Part shown: piece by piece, positions 53,597 through 62,581 of the stretch | Layout: the number at the start of each line of letters is the position of its first letter | Numbering within the stretch: the first letter of the stretch is position 1 | NCBI GenBank assembly: GCA_013792075.1 | Contig: VMSR01000072.1 | Location: forward strand, 1 to 64,000 | Length of the DNA: 64,000 bases | Direction: 5' to 3' | From: Desulfobacula sp. | GTDB lineage: Bacteria > Desulfobacterota > Desulfobacteria > Desulfobacterales > Desulfobacteraceae | The notes under the pieces: model-generated | Databases searched by the model: none | What the model was told of the DNA's origin: nothing | Seen by the model: only the letters and a program-made list of their open reading frames with translations | Program-made: the position numbers and the translations under genes

Positions 53597-55276
53597 ATGA
53601 TAATAGGACTGGATGTTGGCGGTACGCATACAGATGCTGTTCTTCTCAGCACCAAAGGTATTGAAAAAATAGTCAAGGTACCGACTGACCCTACCAACCT
53701 TTTCAATAGTGTCCTGGCAGGGTTCACACAGCTTCTGGACACCACAGATCCCGGAGAAATCCAGCGGGTGGTGATTTCAACCACCCTGACAACCAATGCC
53801 CTCGTCCAGCAGGAGATGGGGCCCATTGGCATGATTGTTTCAGCAGGACCCGGCATCGACCCTAAATTATTTTCCACCGGCGACCATTATTACACTGTTG
53901 CAGGATCCATCAACCACAGGGGAAGAGAAAAAGCCCCGGTCAATGAAATGGAAATTGAGGACATTGCCCAACGCCTGAAAAAAGCAGGGGTGGCGTATGT
54001 GGGGGTGGTCAGCAAATTTAGTGTCAGAAATCCCTCCCACGAGATCCTGATCAAACGGATACTCAACAAACATTTTAAGAAGGTTTTCCTTGGCCACCAT
54101 GTATCGGGAAATCTGAATTTCCCCCGCAGAATTGCCACAACACATTTGAATGCAGCCGTTTTTGACCTGCACAAAGCCTTTTTTGAAGCCGTCAAAAACT
54201 CCCTTGCGGAAAAAGGACTCACCCTTCCCATCCAGATTCTAAAAGCAGACGGCGGCACCATGAGCCTTGAATCTTCCATGGATTTTCCGGCCCAGACAAT
54301 TTTGTCCGGTCCTGCCGCCAGCATCATGGGTGCCATCCCTTATGCGCCTGCAGATCAGGATGTCATTGTCTTGGATATCGGCGGCACCACAACAGATATT
54401 GCCTTTCTGGTGAACAAGGCCCCCTTGCTGGAACCTCTGGGAATCCAGAGGGGACAATATAAGAGCCTGATCAGATCCCTGCGGACAGACTCAAAGGGCA
54501 TTGGCGGAGACAGCGCCCTGCGGGTGATAGACGGGAAACTTACCATCGGTCCGGACAGAAAGGGACCTGCCATGGCCTTTGGCGGCCCCGGCCCCACGCC
54601 AACGGATGCCCTGGTGGTCCTGGGATTGATGGATGAAGGGGATAGTCAAAAGGCCCGGGCCGGTATCCATGAAATTGCCGGGCAACTGAACCTTTCAGAT
54701 ATGGATGCCGCAGACCATATCTTTAAGAAATGCTGCACCATTATTTTGAAAAAAACCTTTGAAATGATTGATGAACTCAATTCTCAGCCCGTATATACGG
54801 TGCATGATTTTCTGGAAGGCTATAAACTCAGCCCCCAAAAAATTCTGTTGCTGGGAGGGCCGGCAAAATTCTTTGCAGACAAAATAGAGGAAATGTACCA
54901 GATCGACACCATGGCCGTGCCAAACGCGTCTGTGGCCAATGCCATCGGGGCTGCCCTGGCCAGGACCACCTGCGAAGTCTCATTGATTGCCGATACAGAA
55001 CAGGGGATTGTAACCGCCCATGAAGAAGATTTTGCCGAACCCATCTCCAAAACCTATTCAGAGGACGATCTCATCGAAACCGCCTATACCCTGTTAAAGG
55101 AAAAAGCCCTCAACTCAGGGGCAGACTCTGAGAACATGGAGGAGGTGGAGGTGGTGGAGTTCCAGAAATTCAATATTGTCCGGAATTTTTCACCCAGGGG
55201 GAAAATTTACAGGACAAAGATCCAGCTCAAACCCGGCCTTATCAAAGGATTTGAAACGATTTTGCATCAAATTTAA
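53597..55276 (+). CDS. Hydantoinase/oxoprolinase family protein (HyuA-like)
   Basis: 559 aa from the ATG at 53597 (AGGA eight bases upstream). The N-terminal GLDVGGTHTDAVLL and central LDIGGTTTDIAFLV are the two ATP-binding phosphate loops of the ASKHA fold used by hydantoinase A and 5-oxoprolinase. Such enzymes hydrolyse cyclic amide or related substrates with ATP, often with a HyuB partner; no HyuB is present here. A glutamate-rich C-terminal stretch (MEEVEVVEFQKF) is unusual. The next gene begins 10 bp later, so it is probably co-transcribed with the HDAC-like gene; the substrate is unknown. Confidence 0.8.
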   Translation: MIIGLDVGGTHTDAVLLSTKGIEKIVKVPTDPTNLFNSVLAGFTQLLDTTDPGEIQRVVISTTLTTNALVQQEMGPIGMIVSAGPGIDPKLFSTGDHYYTVAGSINHRGREKAPVNEMEIEDIAQRLKKAGVAYVGVVSKFSVRNPSHEILIKRILNKHFKKVFLGHHVSGNLNFPRRIATTHLNAAVFDLHKAFFEAVKNSLAEKGLTLPIQILKADGGTMSLESSMDFPAQTILSGPAASIMGAIPYAPADQDVIVLDIGGTTTDIAFLVNKAPLLEPLGIQRGQYKSLIRSLRTDSKGIGGDSALRVIDGKLTIGPDRKGPAMAFGGPGPTPTDALVVLGLMDEGDSQKARAGIHEIAGQLNLSDMDAADHIFKKCCTIILKKTFEMIDELNSQPVYTVHDFLEGYKLSPQKILLLGGPAKFFADKIEEMYQIDTMAVPNASVANAIGAALARTTCEVSLIADTEQGIVTAHEEDFAEPISKTYSEDDLIETAYTLLKEKALNSGADSENMEEVEVVEFQKFNIVRNFSPRGKIYRTKIQLKPGLIKGFETILHQI

Positions 55277-55285
55277 GAGGGAAAT

Positions 55286-56596
55286 ATGTTAAAAGCATTG
55301 AACAAAACAGGACTGGTATTCTTCCCTGCATTTGACTGGGCCATTGACCCGACCCATCCGGAAAGAGAGGAGCGCCTTCTGTATACCCAGGACCAGGTAC
55401 TTGAAGAGGGTGTTTTTGATATCCCGGGCATTGTTGAATACAAACCAGACCTTGCCACAATCCATGATATCCAGAGAACCCATTTTTGTGTGCCCGATGA
55501 AAAGAGCGTAACCACCCAATCCCATCTCATCAGTGCCGGCGGTGCCATGGCCATTGCCAATGCCGTGATGAACAAGGAAATCAAATCCGGGTTTGCCCTT
55601 GTCAGGCCGCCGGGTCATCATGCCATGCGGGTGTCCCATGGCGGCAGGGGCTTTTGCCATATCAACATGGAAGCCATCATGGTCGAGTATATCCGGACCC
55701 AGTTTGGTGTGAAAAAGATTGCCATCATTGACACGGACTGCCACCACGGAGACGGCACCAATGATATTTTCTGGCATGACCCTGATGTGCTGTTCATTTC
55801 CCTTCACCAGGACGGCAGAACCATGTATCCGGGCACAGGCTTTCCCGGTGAACTGGGCGGCCCCAATGCCAAAGGCTCCAACTTGAATATCCCGCTGCCG
55901 CCGGGCACGTCAACCGAAGGATATCTCTATGTCATCCGCAATTGCGTGCTGCCGATCCTAGCGGAGTTTGCACCGGACATTGTGGTCAATTCCGCCGGCC
56001 AGGACAACCATTACACAGATCCTTTGACCAATATGAATTTTTCCGCCCAGGGATATGCACACCTGACGGCCATGCTCAAACCGGATATCGCTGTTCTTGA
56101 AGGCGGATATGCCATTGAGGGCGCCCTGCCCTATGTCAACCTGGGGATTATTCTGGCCATGGCAGGCCTTGATTATTCCGGTGTTATAGAACCGGATTAC
56201 AACCCGGAAAAACTCAAACAATCGGTGAGCATTACCGACAAAATCAAGAAAACCACCGACCAGATCAATGCCTATTGGCAGCAGCGCCACCAATTGCGGG
56301 AACAGGCCGGCAAGCCGGGAGAACTGATTGTCCGCCATAGAGAGGTTTTCTATGACACGGACAATATCTTTGAACGACAGAAGGAAAAAATATGGATATG
56401 CCGGGACTGTGGCGGCAGCTTTGAGATTGATTCCAAAGCAACACCAGGCCACCATGTCCTTGGGGTCCATATCCCCATAAATGCCTGCAAAGCCTGCCAG
56501 GAAAAAGGATATGATTTTTTTGAAAAGGCCGATAAAACCAAGTATGAACGGATTTATCTCCAGGACAGGCCAAAAGACCGATATGAAATCAAATAA
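55286..56596 (+). CDS. HDAC-family amidohydrolase with C-terminal zinc-ribbon-like extension
   Basis: 436 aa. Arginase/deacetylase fold: RPPGHHAM, GGRGFCHINMEAI, the zinc ligands in DTDCHHGDG and NSAGQDNH, and LEGGYAIEGAL. Bacterial members deacetylate acetyl-lysine, acetylpolyamines or acetoin-related compounds. After about residue 320 there is an added region with a helical segment and two CxxC pairs (WICRDCGG, NACKACQEKGY) that could bind zinc; it is not part of the catalytic domain. It lies between the hydantoinase gene and epmA, all on one strand. Confidence 0.82.
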   Translation: MLKALNKTGLVFFPAFDWAIDPTHPEREERLLYTQDQVLEEGVFDIPGIVEYKPDLATIHDIQRTHFCVPDEKSVTTQSHLISAGGAMAIANAVMNKEIKSGFALVRPPGHHAMRVSHGGRGFCHINMEAIMVEYIRTQFGVKKIAIIDTDCHHGDGTNDIFWHDPDVLFISLHQDGRTMYPGTGFPGELGGPNAKGSNLNIPLPPGTSTEGYLYVIRNCVLPILAEFAPDIVVNSAGQDNHYTDPLTNMNFSAQGYAHLTAMLKPDIAVLEGGYAIEGALPYVNLGIILAMAGLDYSGVIEPDYNPEKLKQSVSITDKIKKTTDQINAYWQQRHQLREQAGKPGELIVRHREVFYDTDNIFERQKEKIWICRDCGGSFEIDSKATPGHHVLGVHIPINACKACQEKGYDFFEKADKTKYERIYLQDRPKDRYEIK

Positions 56597-56627
56597 AAGT
56601 TTCTTTTTTTAAACCCATATTCAGGCC

Positions 56628-57536
56628 ATGGAACCCCGCCATCTTCGCAATTTAAAAACCAGATCCCTTGTGATCCATTTCATAAGGGATTTTTTCACCT
56701 GCAACAACTTTCTCGAGGTGGAAACCCCCATCCGCTGTCCTGTCATTATTCCGGAAGCCCATATTGATCCTGTGATGTCAGACGCCCAGTATCTGCAGGC
56801 ATCCCCTGAATTGTGCATGAAGCGGCTTTTATCCCAGAATGTTCAAAAAATTTTTCAAATCTGCAAATGTTTTCGAAAAAATGAGCAGGGACCCCGCCAC
56901 CTGCCGGAACTCACCCTTCTGGAGTGGTATGCAGCAGGAGCCACATACCTTGATTTGATGGACCATTGCCAGGCGCTCGTCGGGCACATTGCAGCAGGTC
57001 TGGGCACAGGTTCCATTCTTGTCTACCAGGGAGTATCCATTGACCTTAACGCCCCCTTTGACAGGATCACCGTTGCTGATGCCTTTGATGCCCATGGATC
57101 CAAGTCCCTGGCCCTGGCCCTTGAAGACGGCAGTTATGATGAAATAATGGGATTTGAGATAGAACCCTTCCTTGGCATCAAACGGCCCTGCATCCTGTAT
57201 GATTACCCGGCGCCCATGGCCGCTCTGGCAAAACTAAAACCCGATGACAACACCCTTGCCCAGCGGTTTGAACTCTATGCGGCCGGCATAGAACTGGCAA
57301 ACGGGTTCACGGAACTGACGGATCCGGTTTTGCAGCGGCAACGGTTTTTAGTGGAAAACCAGATCCGATCGGACCGCGGCCAGCCGGGTCTTCCCATGCC
57401 TGAAAAATTTCTTGCCGACCTTGCCACCATGCCCGATGCGGCCGGCATCGCCCTGGGGGTTGACCGGCTTGTCATGCTCTTTTGCGATGCTGCCACCATT
57501 GATCAGGTGGTGGCTTTTCCACCCGAAGCCCTTTAA
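56628..57536 (+). CDS. epmA: EF-P lysine aminoacylase EpmA (GenX/PoxA)
   Basis: 302 aa, a class II lysyl-tRNA-synthetase-like core without the tRNA-binding domain. Motif 2-like CFRKNEQGPRHLPELTLLEWY and motif 3-like GIALGVDRLVMLF are seen, with FLEVETPIRCP at the N-terminus. EpmA attaches beta-lysine to elongation factor P, easing ribosome stalling on proline stretches. The partner mutase gene epmB and efp are not in the window. Last gene of the plus-strand run before the accessory region. Confidence 0.87.
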   Translation: MEPRHLRNLKTRSLVIHFIRDFFTCNNFLEVETPIRCPVIIPEAHIDPVMSDAQYLQASPELCMKRLLSQNVQKIFQICKCFRKNEQGPRHLPELTLLEWYAAGATYLDLMDHCQALVGHIAAGLGTGSILVYQGVSIDLNAPFDRITVADAFDAHGSKSLALALEDGSYDEIMGFEIEPFLGIKRPCILYDYPAPMAALAKLKPDDNTLAQRFELYAAGIELANGFTELTDPVLQRQRFLVENQIRSDRGQPGLPMPEKFLADLATMPDAAGIALGVDRLVMLFCDAATIDQVVAFPPEAL

Positions 57537-58057
57537 ACAAAATATAGAAAATAAAATATAGTATTGCGTAGTGTTCAGAAAAATTGCGGAATCGGAATTT
57601 TTAATAATCGGCCATGAAAATTGAAGGATAGTATACCCCACAAACCGGCCGGCCAATGGGGGGCTGGCACTGCGCTAAATCCCAATCGATCGTCCGTATC
57701 GATTGGGAAGCGGGAAATGGACTGGTCTTTCTCTCCTGACGCCCAGTCCATTTGACGCCGCTCCGACCAGCCCCCCATCGACCGGCCTAGTGGCCCCGGA
57801 TAACCTTGGACTATCAATCTCAAAATTCTGGGCAGGTAATTTCAGAAAATTACGGAGAAGGGGAAGACTTCACAGGGTTAATGCTCGGTATTTTTTGAAG
57901 TCTCAAAAGGCAGGACTTTAGCCAGGATAGCTCACTTCAATTTTTTATACTATGATCAACATCATAGCGGATAGAAGTAGTGTAGATATATTGGCAACGA
58001 TGCTTTTCAAAGAACTCGATGGTGAATTTTATGTTATGAATATGCTAATTCCCATAA
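57537..58057. other. Intergenic region with cloverleaf-like element, border of accessory island
   Basis: 521 bp with no convincing gene. It contains the structured element 57647-57787 and a near-direct repeat flanking it: TTCAGAAAAATTGCGGA at 57574-57590 and TTCAGAAAATTACGGA at 57841-57856 (15 of 17 with one gap). The sequence becomes more AT-rich to the right, toward the nuclease/helicase genes. A frame at 57952-58218 is probably spurious. Confidence 0.5.
57647..57787. repeat. Cloverleaf-like structured element
   Basis: An outer stem is formed by GGCCGGCCAATGGGGGGCTG at 57647-57666 (plus G57667) and its near-complement at 57767-57787 (19 of 21 paired). Inside are two perfect hairpins: TCCCAATCGAT (57680-57690) with ATCGATTGGGA (57698-57708), and AAATGGACTGG (57715-57725) with CCAGTCCATTT (57743-57753), the second extendable by AGCGG/CCGCT. 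The result is a three-way junction that could be a structured RNA, a MITE-like transposon remnant or a recombination site. I recognise no family, and its sequence differs from the repeat at 7785 and 18960. Confidence 0.7.
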
Positions 58058-58062
58058 TTAGC
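58044..58062 (-). terminator. Small hairpin at the end of the helicase gene
   Basis: GCTAATT at 58044-58050 pairs perfectly with AATTAGC at 58056-58062 around a 5-nt loop, overlapping the helicase stop codon. There is no T tract after it on the minus strand, so a terminator function is only possible. Confidence 0.25.
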
Positions 58063-61000
58063 TCCCTGCTTCACCTGATAATATTTGCCATATTTTTTTG
58101 TATTCACTACCAGACAAATATTGATTATGGGAGGTTACTGAATTCCAATCACTATCGTTCAACTCTGCTAAATATTGACGTGCCGTTGCGACATTTCTTT
58201 TTTCTACATGTTGTTTAAACCTATTCCCAACTGCTTCAGCAATACTTCTTGGAACAGAATTCATACGCATAAGAACAGATTCTTCGTTTTTTACACCGTG
58301 ATAAAGCATTGCTGGCATTAAGTTCAATAGCCTCTTATGCTCATCTGACAGAGTATCAAAGTCGATACCGCTCATTCTGCTTAAAGCTGACAACCCCCAA
58401 GTCCCACCATTAGCCAACTTGCCATAGATGGCATTGTAAACCTTAGATATCTCATTCGATCCACTCCCATCAAAAAAGTTAACAGCTATCTCATGGATAG
58501 CTTGACCTGCTATCCAAGCTTGCGCGATATCTGCCATCCGAGATTGACGTCTACCTTGCTCATCATCAGGGCCAAAATCCAACTGCTTAATTTTAAACAT
58601 AACACTGAACAAATCGGGAAGTTTACTTCCAGATGGACCAAATAGACTGTCAGGCATCCAGTCCGATGGCGTTAATTTATATTCTAATTTATTTATTTCA
58701 TCCATCGTTTTTTTAACCGATTCTACAGAAAAGCCTGTCATGTCAGCTCTCGCCACATTTCCCATATTTTTTGCGATGCTTTCAGTATATTTTTTTGTTG
58801 CTGTTAATAATCGCTCAGACTGATATGAATTTGCATTTTTTAGCTCACTATACCCAAAAGTGTTCGAAAGCATTCGATCCATTTCATTTAATGTTGCCTG
58901 TAATTCTTTCTTTTCATTCAACAAGTGGGCTATATAACAACGAAAATCTTCCCACTGCGGAGCATACATCATACTTTCCAGAGCATTTAACTTTCCGGCA
59001 TCTTCCAACGACTTTAATATAATAATCAAACGAGAAGTTAAATTTCCAGTACTTTTTTTAACATAATCAATTAGCTCTCTTTCCTTTTTTGGAGTATCAC
59101 AGGCAATTCCGACAACTCCGACATTATCTTGTCCGACCCTTCCTGCTCTACCAGCTAAATTCCAAAATTCTCTGTATGACATTTTTTTACCATAGGGATA
59201 TTCGATACTTTGTAAGAATATTGAAGAGACTGGGAAATTAATACCCTGGGCAATTGTGGTTGTAGCGCATAGAACTTTTATTGTTCCTTCCTCAACAAGC
59301 CATTCCATTAAAGCTTTTATTTCATCCGACAATCCTCCGTGATGAATTCCAATGCCTTTGTTGAGCATATTAATCAATTCGAATTCTGGACTGACTTCCG
59401 TTTTTAAATAGTTTTGTACTAATTGAATTTCAGAAGGTATCTCTTCTAAATCATCCATGTTGTCACGGAGGATGCGTGCCAAGCTCCACGCAGTGGGTTT
59501 AGTTTTTGCAATAACAACACTTGTGCCTCGACTTGCAAAAACCTTGGCGCAACCGGCCACAATTTTAGACAAATTAGCGGAGCTATGAGAAACTGGAATT
59601 GGTCTTACTCCACCGATCTGATGCTTGCCTTTTAAATGTATTGTTTTAGGGCTGGTAATCAATGTTTGATAATTTATAGTCCAACCATTACCGGCTTTTT
59701 CTTTTTTTACCAACCCAACAATTCTCTCGTTGGGTTGCCACGGATTAGTGCTTAAGCTGATTGCCAAGCCAGCATCCCTATCATGTGCTAACCAGCGAGA
59801 AAGTGTTTTAGCATTTTCCACATAGGGCATCAGGAGTAAAAAATTCGCCTGCGCTTGATAATGCTGTTTTACGGTAGCAAGTAACAATTCAATCCGTAAC
59901 CCTCTGCTTTCATCTTCTATATTATGCGCCTCGTCCATAACCAGCAAAGATAAAGGCCGCCTTATCTTATGATTTCGCAGAACCAGTTGCATTTTTTCAG
60001 GTGTTGCCACCAAAATATCAAAACTCTCTGCATCGTTGAGCATATCTTCTTCTAAAACATCTATTTCAATTGCACCGCTTAATTTTTCTACCTTGATACC
60101 AAGAGGAGAAAAATCCTTGCGTAAGCGTCGAATAATTTGCCCAACTAAAGCTTTGGTGGGTGCTATATAGGCAACCCATCCTTTGGTTTCTCCAAAATTA
60201 TTGACGGCCTGTAATATTTTGAATTGAGCAAGTAACGTTTTCCCACCCGATGTAGGCATATCAACAACGACCGCTGTTTTAGCTGGATCTAACAATCCAC
60301 ATTCTTTAAGTGCAACTTTTTGAGGAGGCAATAACTCCAGAAGAGGCTGAGCTTGGCTTGATAAATTTTTTATAAATTGAGTGGCTTTTGAATTAATAGT
60401 GCGGGCAACCCACCAAATTGACCCATTGACCATTTGTTCTGCTGAAGCATGTAACCAGCGCAATAATATTTCTAATTGGGCATCGCCACCATCGGCAGAA
60501 ATCTTGATAGCCAGACTGAAATGCCTGTCTAATTGAGATTTTATATCCGCAGGTTCACCTTGAAGCATATATAAAGATAAAAGTTCGGATGCCTTCGCCC
60601 AGTGATAAAGCGACATCAGACGCATTGCCTTGGTTTTATTTTCATTATTTGAATCTGTTTTTAAATAATCCTTTTCGTATTGAGCCTGTTCCTCTCGTAG
60701 TATGGATATAGCGGTAGTAATATTGGTTAATTCCTGCCAAGAATTTTTTCTAAAGAGACTCACCCAACAATCAAACAAACGAAACAAGATGCGCTGATCC
60801 CATTCTACCATCAGATCAGGTGAAAACTTGTCAATCACCCCTGAGTAATCATCATAAATATGTTTTAAGTCTGTCCAACAATCACCACAATAAGCCAGTG
60901 CAGACAAATGTAATAAATGAAATATAAATTTCAAGTCATCATTTTCTGGAGTTTCTAATACTCTGTATATTTCGAAAGCCCTGTGTGAGCCTGCTAAAAA

Positions 61001-61267
61001 CTGATCTTGTAGCTCATCATTGTCCGTATGATTGACAAAATCATGCATTCCCTCAATTGCAACCATTTCATACGCCATGGCCAACCGTCTTAATGCATCT
61101 TCATCATTAAAAGGGTTCTCTACACACAAAGTCAATTGTTCACCGATGGCTTTTTCTACTAATTTCGCTTTGGAAAATTGCAAAATGGCTTGGCGTAATT
61201 CATTATTGCCAACGGCCTGTACCGCCCAATGAGTATCAATTTTTCGTAAGGCCTCATGGGTAATCAT
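58058..61267 (-). CDS. Ski2-like SF2 helicase, HamB-like (Hachiman-type defence)
   Basis: 1069 aa. A helical N-terminal region (about 1-310) is followed by an SF2 helicase core: Walker A MPTSGGKT (337-344), APTKAL (369-374), DEAH (445-448), GIHHGGL (640-646), motif V ATTTIAQGINFP (668-679) and motif VI NLAGRAGRVGQ (703-713), a Ski2/Hel308-like set, then a long C-terminal region of no recognised domain. It starts 4 bp inside the end of the nuclease gene. A large Ski2-like helicase paired with a small PD-(D/E)xK protein is the composition of Hachiman (HamA-HamB), in which the helicase senses or unwinds DNA and licenses the nuclease. Base composition is more AT-rich than the neighbours. Confidence 0.7.
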   Translation of the reverse strand: MITHEALRKIDTHWAVQAVGNNELRQAILQFSKAKLVEKAIGEQLTLCVENPFNDEDALRRLAMAYEMVAIEGMHDFVNHTDNDELQDQFLAGSHRAFEIYRVLETPENDDLKFIFHLLHLSALAYCGDCWTDLKHIYDDYSGVIDKFSPDLMVEWDQRILFRLFDCWVSLFRKNSWQELTNITTAISILREEQAQYEKDYLKTDSNNENKTKAMRLMSLYHWAKASELLSLYMLQGEPADIKSQLDRHFSLAIKISADGGDAQLEILLRWLHASAEQMVNGSIWWVARTINSKATQFIKNLSSQAQPLLELLPPQKVALKECGLLDPAKTAVVVDMPTSGGKTLLAQFKILQAVNNFGETKGWVAYIAPTKALVGQIIRRLRKDFSPLGIKVEKLSGAIEIDVLEEDMLNDAESFDILVATPEKMQLVLRNHKIRRPLSLLVMDEAHNIEDESRGLRIELLLATVKQHYQAQANFLLLMPYVENAKTLSRWLAHDRDAGLAISLSTNPWQPNERIVGLVKKEKAGNGWTINYQTLITSPKTIHLKGKHQIGGVRPIPVSHSSANLSKIVAGCAKVFASRGTSVVIAKTKPTAWSLARILRDNMDDLEEIPSEIQLVQNYLKTEVSPEFELINMLNKGIGIHHGGLSDEIKALMEWLVEEGTIKVLCATTTIAQGINFPVSSIFLQSIEYPYGKKMSYREFWNLAGRAGRVGQDNVGVVGIACDTPKKERELIDYVKKSTGNLTSRLIIILKSLEDAGKLNALESMMYAPQWEDFRCYIAHLLNEKKELQATLNEMDRMLSNTFGYSELKNANSYQSERLLTATKKYTESIAKNMGNVARADMTGFSVESVKKTMDEINKLEYKLTPSDWMPDSLFGPSGSKLPDLFSVMFKIKQLDFGPDDEQGRRQSRMADIAQAWIAGQAIHEIAVNFFDGSGSNEISKVYNAIYGKLANGGTWGLSALSRMSGIDFDTLSDEHKRLLNLMPAMLYHGVKNEESVLMRMNSVPRSIAEAVGNRFKQHVEKRNVATARQYLAELNDSDWNSVTSHNQYLSGSEYKKIWQILSGEAGS

Positions 61268-62022
61268 GACTTAGCCCTCTTCGACAATACACAAGCATGA
61301 AGTGTTTCTATTCCATCGTTTGGGGGTAAATACAGTGCAATAAGAGAAACTTTATTTTTCTCATGTACTTCAAGGTGTTTTTTTAGATAATCCCAATCAT
61401 TTATTTTTGGTTCAACACTACGCACCAACACGCCAAAAACATAAAAATCATTATTGCCCTTCAGATAGGCGATACAGGCTTCCTGATAATCTACAGAGGT
61501 CTTCACACGATGAAATAAATATTGAACCAGAACCCACCGCAAATCATGGTCATGACATAATTTTTTCAATTGTGTATTAAGCCCATCTCCTTTTTTTGAT
61601 GTAACTTGTGGTGGATATTTCTGTTCCGCTGATGTTTTGACCTCGCCAAAGGCAAACTTCCCTTGATGGAAACCAACCATATCCGCTCCAGTTAGGCTTG
61701 AATTAGGGTTTTTTAGATCCCGATTATTTGACCATGGAAAAGAACAGGACAAATGAGCAGTTAGATAGGCTTCGGCAAAGCCCTCGCCCACTTGCCAATC
61801 TCTAACCTCTGGAAAAACGGCAGTTATTGGGCTAAATCCAGTATCGCTTAACGAAAGCATGAATTTTTCAAAAGCCTTCTGCCCTGAAGTGTCAAAACAA
61901 ATATCCGCAATAACTTGAGCTGATCGATTAAGGTCATCTTCATTGTAGAATATACCTTTTACACACAGGCCATTATAGTTTTTTTGATAAATGGCACTCC
62001 CTGTAGGTAAGATATCACTCAT
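61264..62022 (-). CDS. PD-(D/E)xK-type nuclease, HamA/DUF1837-like
   Basis: 252 aa. The central part has a plausible PD-(D/E)xK core: Glu84 in GEGFAEAYL, Asp114 in LTGADMVGF and Glu127/Lys129 in FAFGEVKTS, followed by PPQV and a Gln-Leu helix. Length and partner fit HamA (DUF1837), the effector nuclease of Hachiman and the related AbpA. The assignment to DUF1837 itself is from recalled pattern and is less certain than the nuclease fold. First gene of a two-gene operon, ATGA overlap with the helicase; AT-rich composition suggests transfer. Confidence 0.62.
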   Translation of the reverse strand: MSDILPTGSAIYQKNYNGLCVKGIFYNEDDLNRSAQVIADICFDTSGQKAFEKFMLSLSDTGFSPITAVFPEVRDWQVGEGFAEAYLTAHLSCSFPWSNNRDLKNPNSSLTGADMVGFHQGKFAFGEVKTSAEQKYPPQVTSKKGDGLNTQLKKLCHDHDLRWVLVQYLFHRVKTSVDYQEACIAYLKGNNDFYVFGVLVRSVEPKINDWDYLKKHLEVHEKNKVSLIALYLPPNDGIETLHACVLSKRAKS

Positions 62023-62581
62023 ACAATAGTCCCTTCAGTATCGTTACTCTTTGTAATTTTTGCCATTTATTTCCCCAAGCTTTGACTGATCAACTTGTAT
62101 CAAGAGAAATTATGGATGTAAAGAGCGTTTCAAGTATATGTGAGAACACCAGATTGGATGAAACAAAGATCCAATATATAAAGATCCAGTTGACCCATTC
62201 TTAAAAAAATATGGTTTAGAAAATAAATCTCCGACCAAACCCTCCAGACTGTGTCTATGATTGTGGTGCAGTAAAACCAAATTTCAGCTCGGTTATTTCT
62301 TCTTCGATTGGTTGCTTTTGGTCGCGCCTAAGCGTCAAGGCTTCTTGCAGGGACCACAAAGATGCAGCAGCAATTCTATGGATGGCGGCCTGATGAGTCA
62401 TGGGCATACGCTTTATGCTGATGTGATCGCATGGGGAATCGGTTACAATTGACGGCTGTCTGCAATTTATCTTCAGATACCTTTTTTTCTTTCTTGCTCC
62501 CGGGCCTGTTTTTCGATAGGATAAATTTTTATTGTTAATCACCAAACGGACATTGCTGCAAAAGAACCCCCGGAAAATTAA
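62023..62581. other. Intergenic region upstream of the nuclease/helicase operon
   Basis: 559 bp. No clear gene, tRNA or integrase is visible. It must hold the promoter of the minus-strand nuclease/helicase pair and the promoter of the plus-strand receiver gene. AAGATCCA occurs twice close together (about 62165 and 62181). A weak minus-strand frame (62255-62545) is listed separately. Confidence 0.4.
62255..62545 (-). CDS. Possible small protein, doubtful
   Basis: A 96-codon frame starting with GTG at 62545 and no visible ribosome binding site. The N-terminal third is basic and low in pattern; the last part (residues from about 49, AAIHRIAAASLWSLQEAL) looks more protein-like, so it could be a remnant of a longer gene. 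I recognise no family. Confidence 0.2.
   Translation of the reverse strand: MVINNKNLSYRKTGPGARKKKRYLKINCRQPSIVTDSPCDHISIKRMPMTHQAAIHRIAAASLWSLQEALTLRRDQKQPIEEEITELKFGFTAPQS

Noticed and set aside
57952-58218. 88-codon plus-strand frame with a hydrophobic segment
   Set aside because: More than half of it is antisense to the end of the helicase gene, it has no ribosome binding site, and the hydrophobicity follows from AT-rich antisense sequence.
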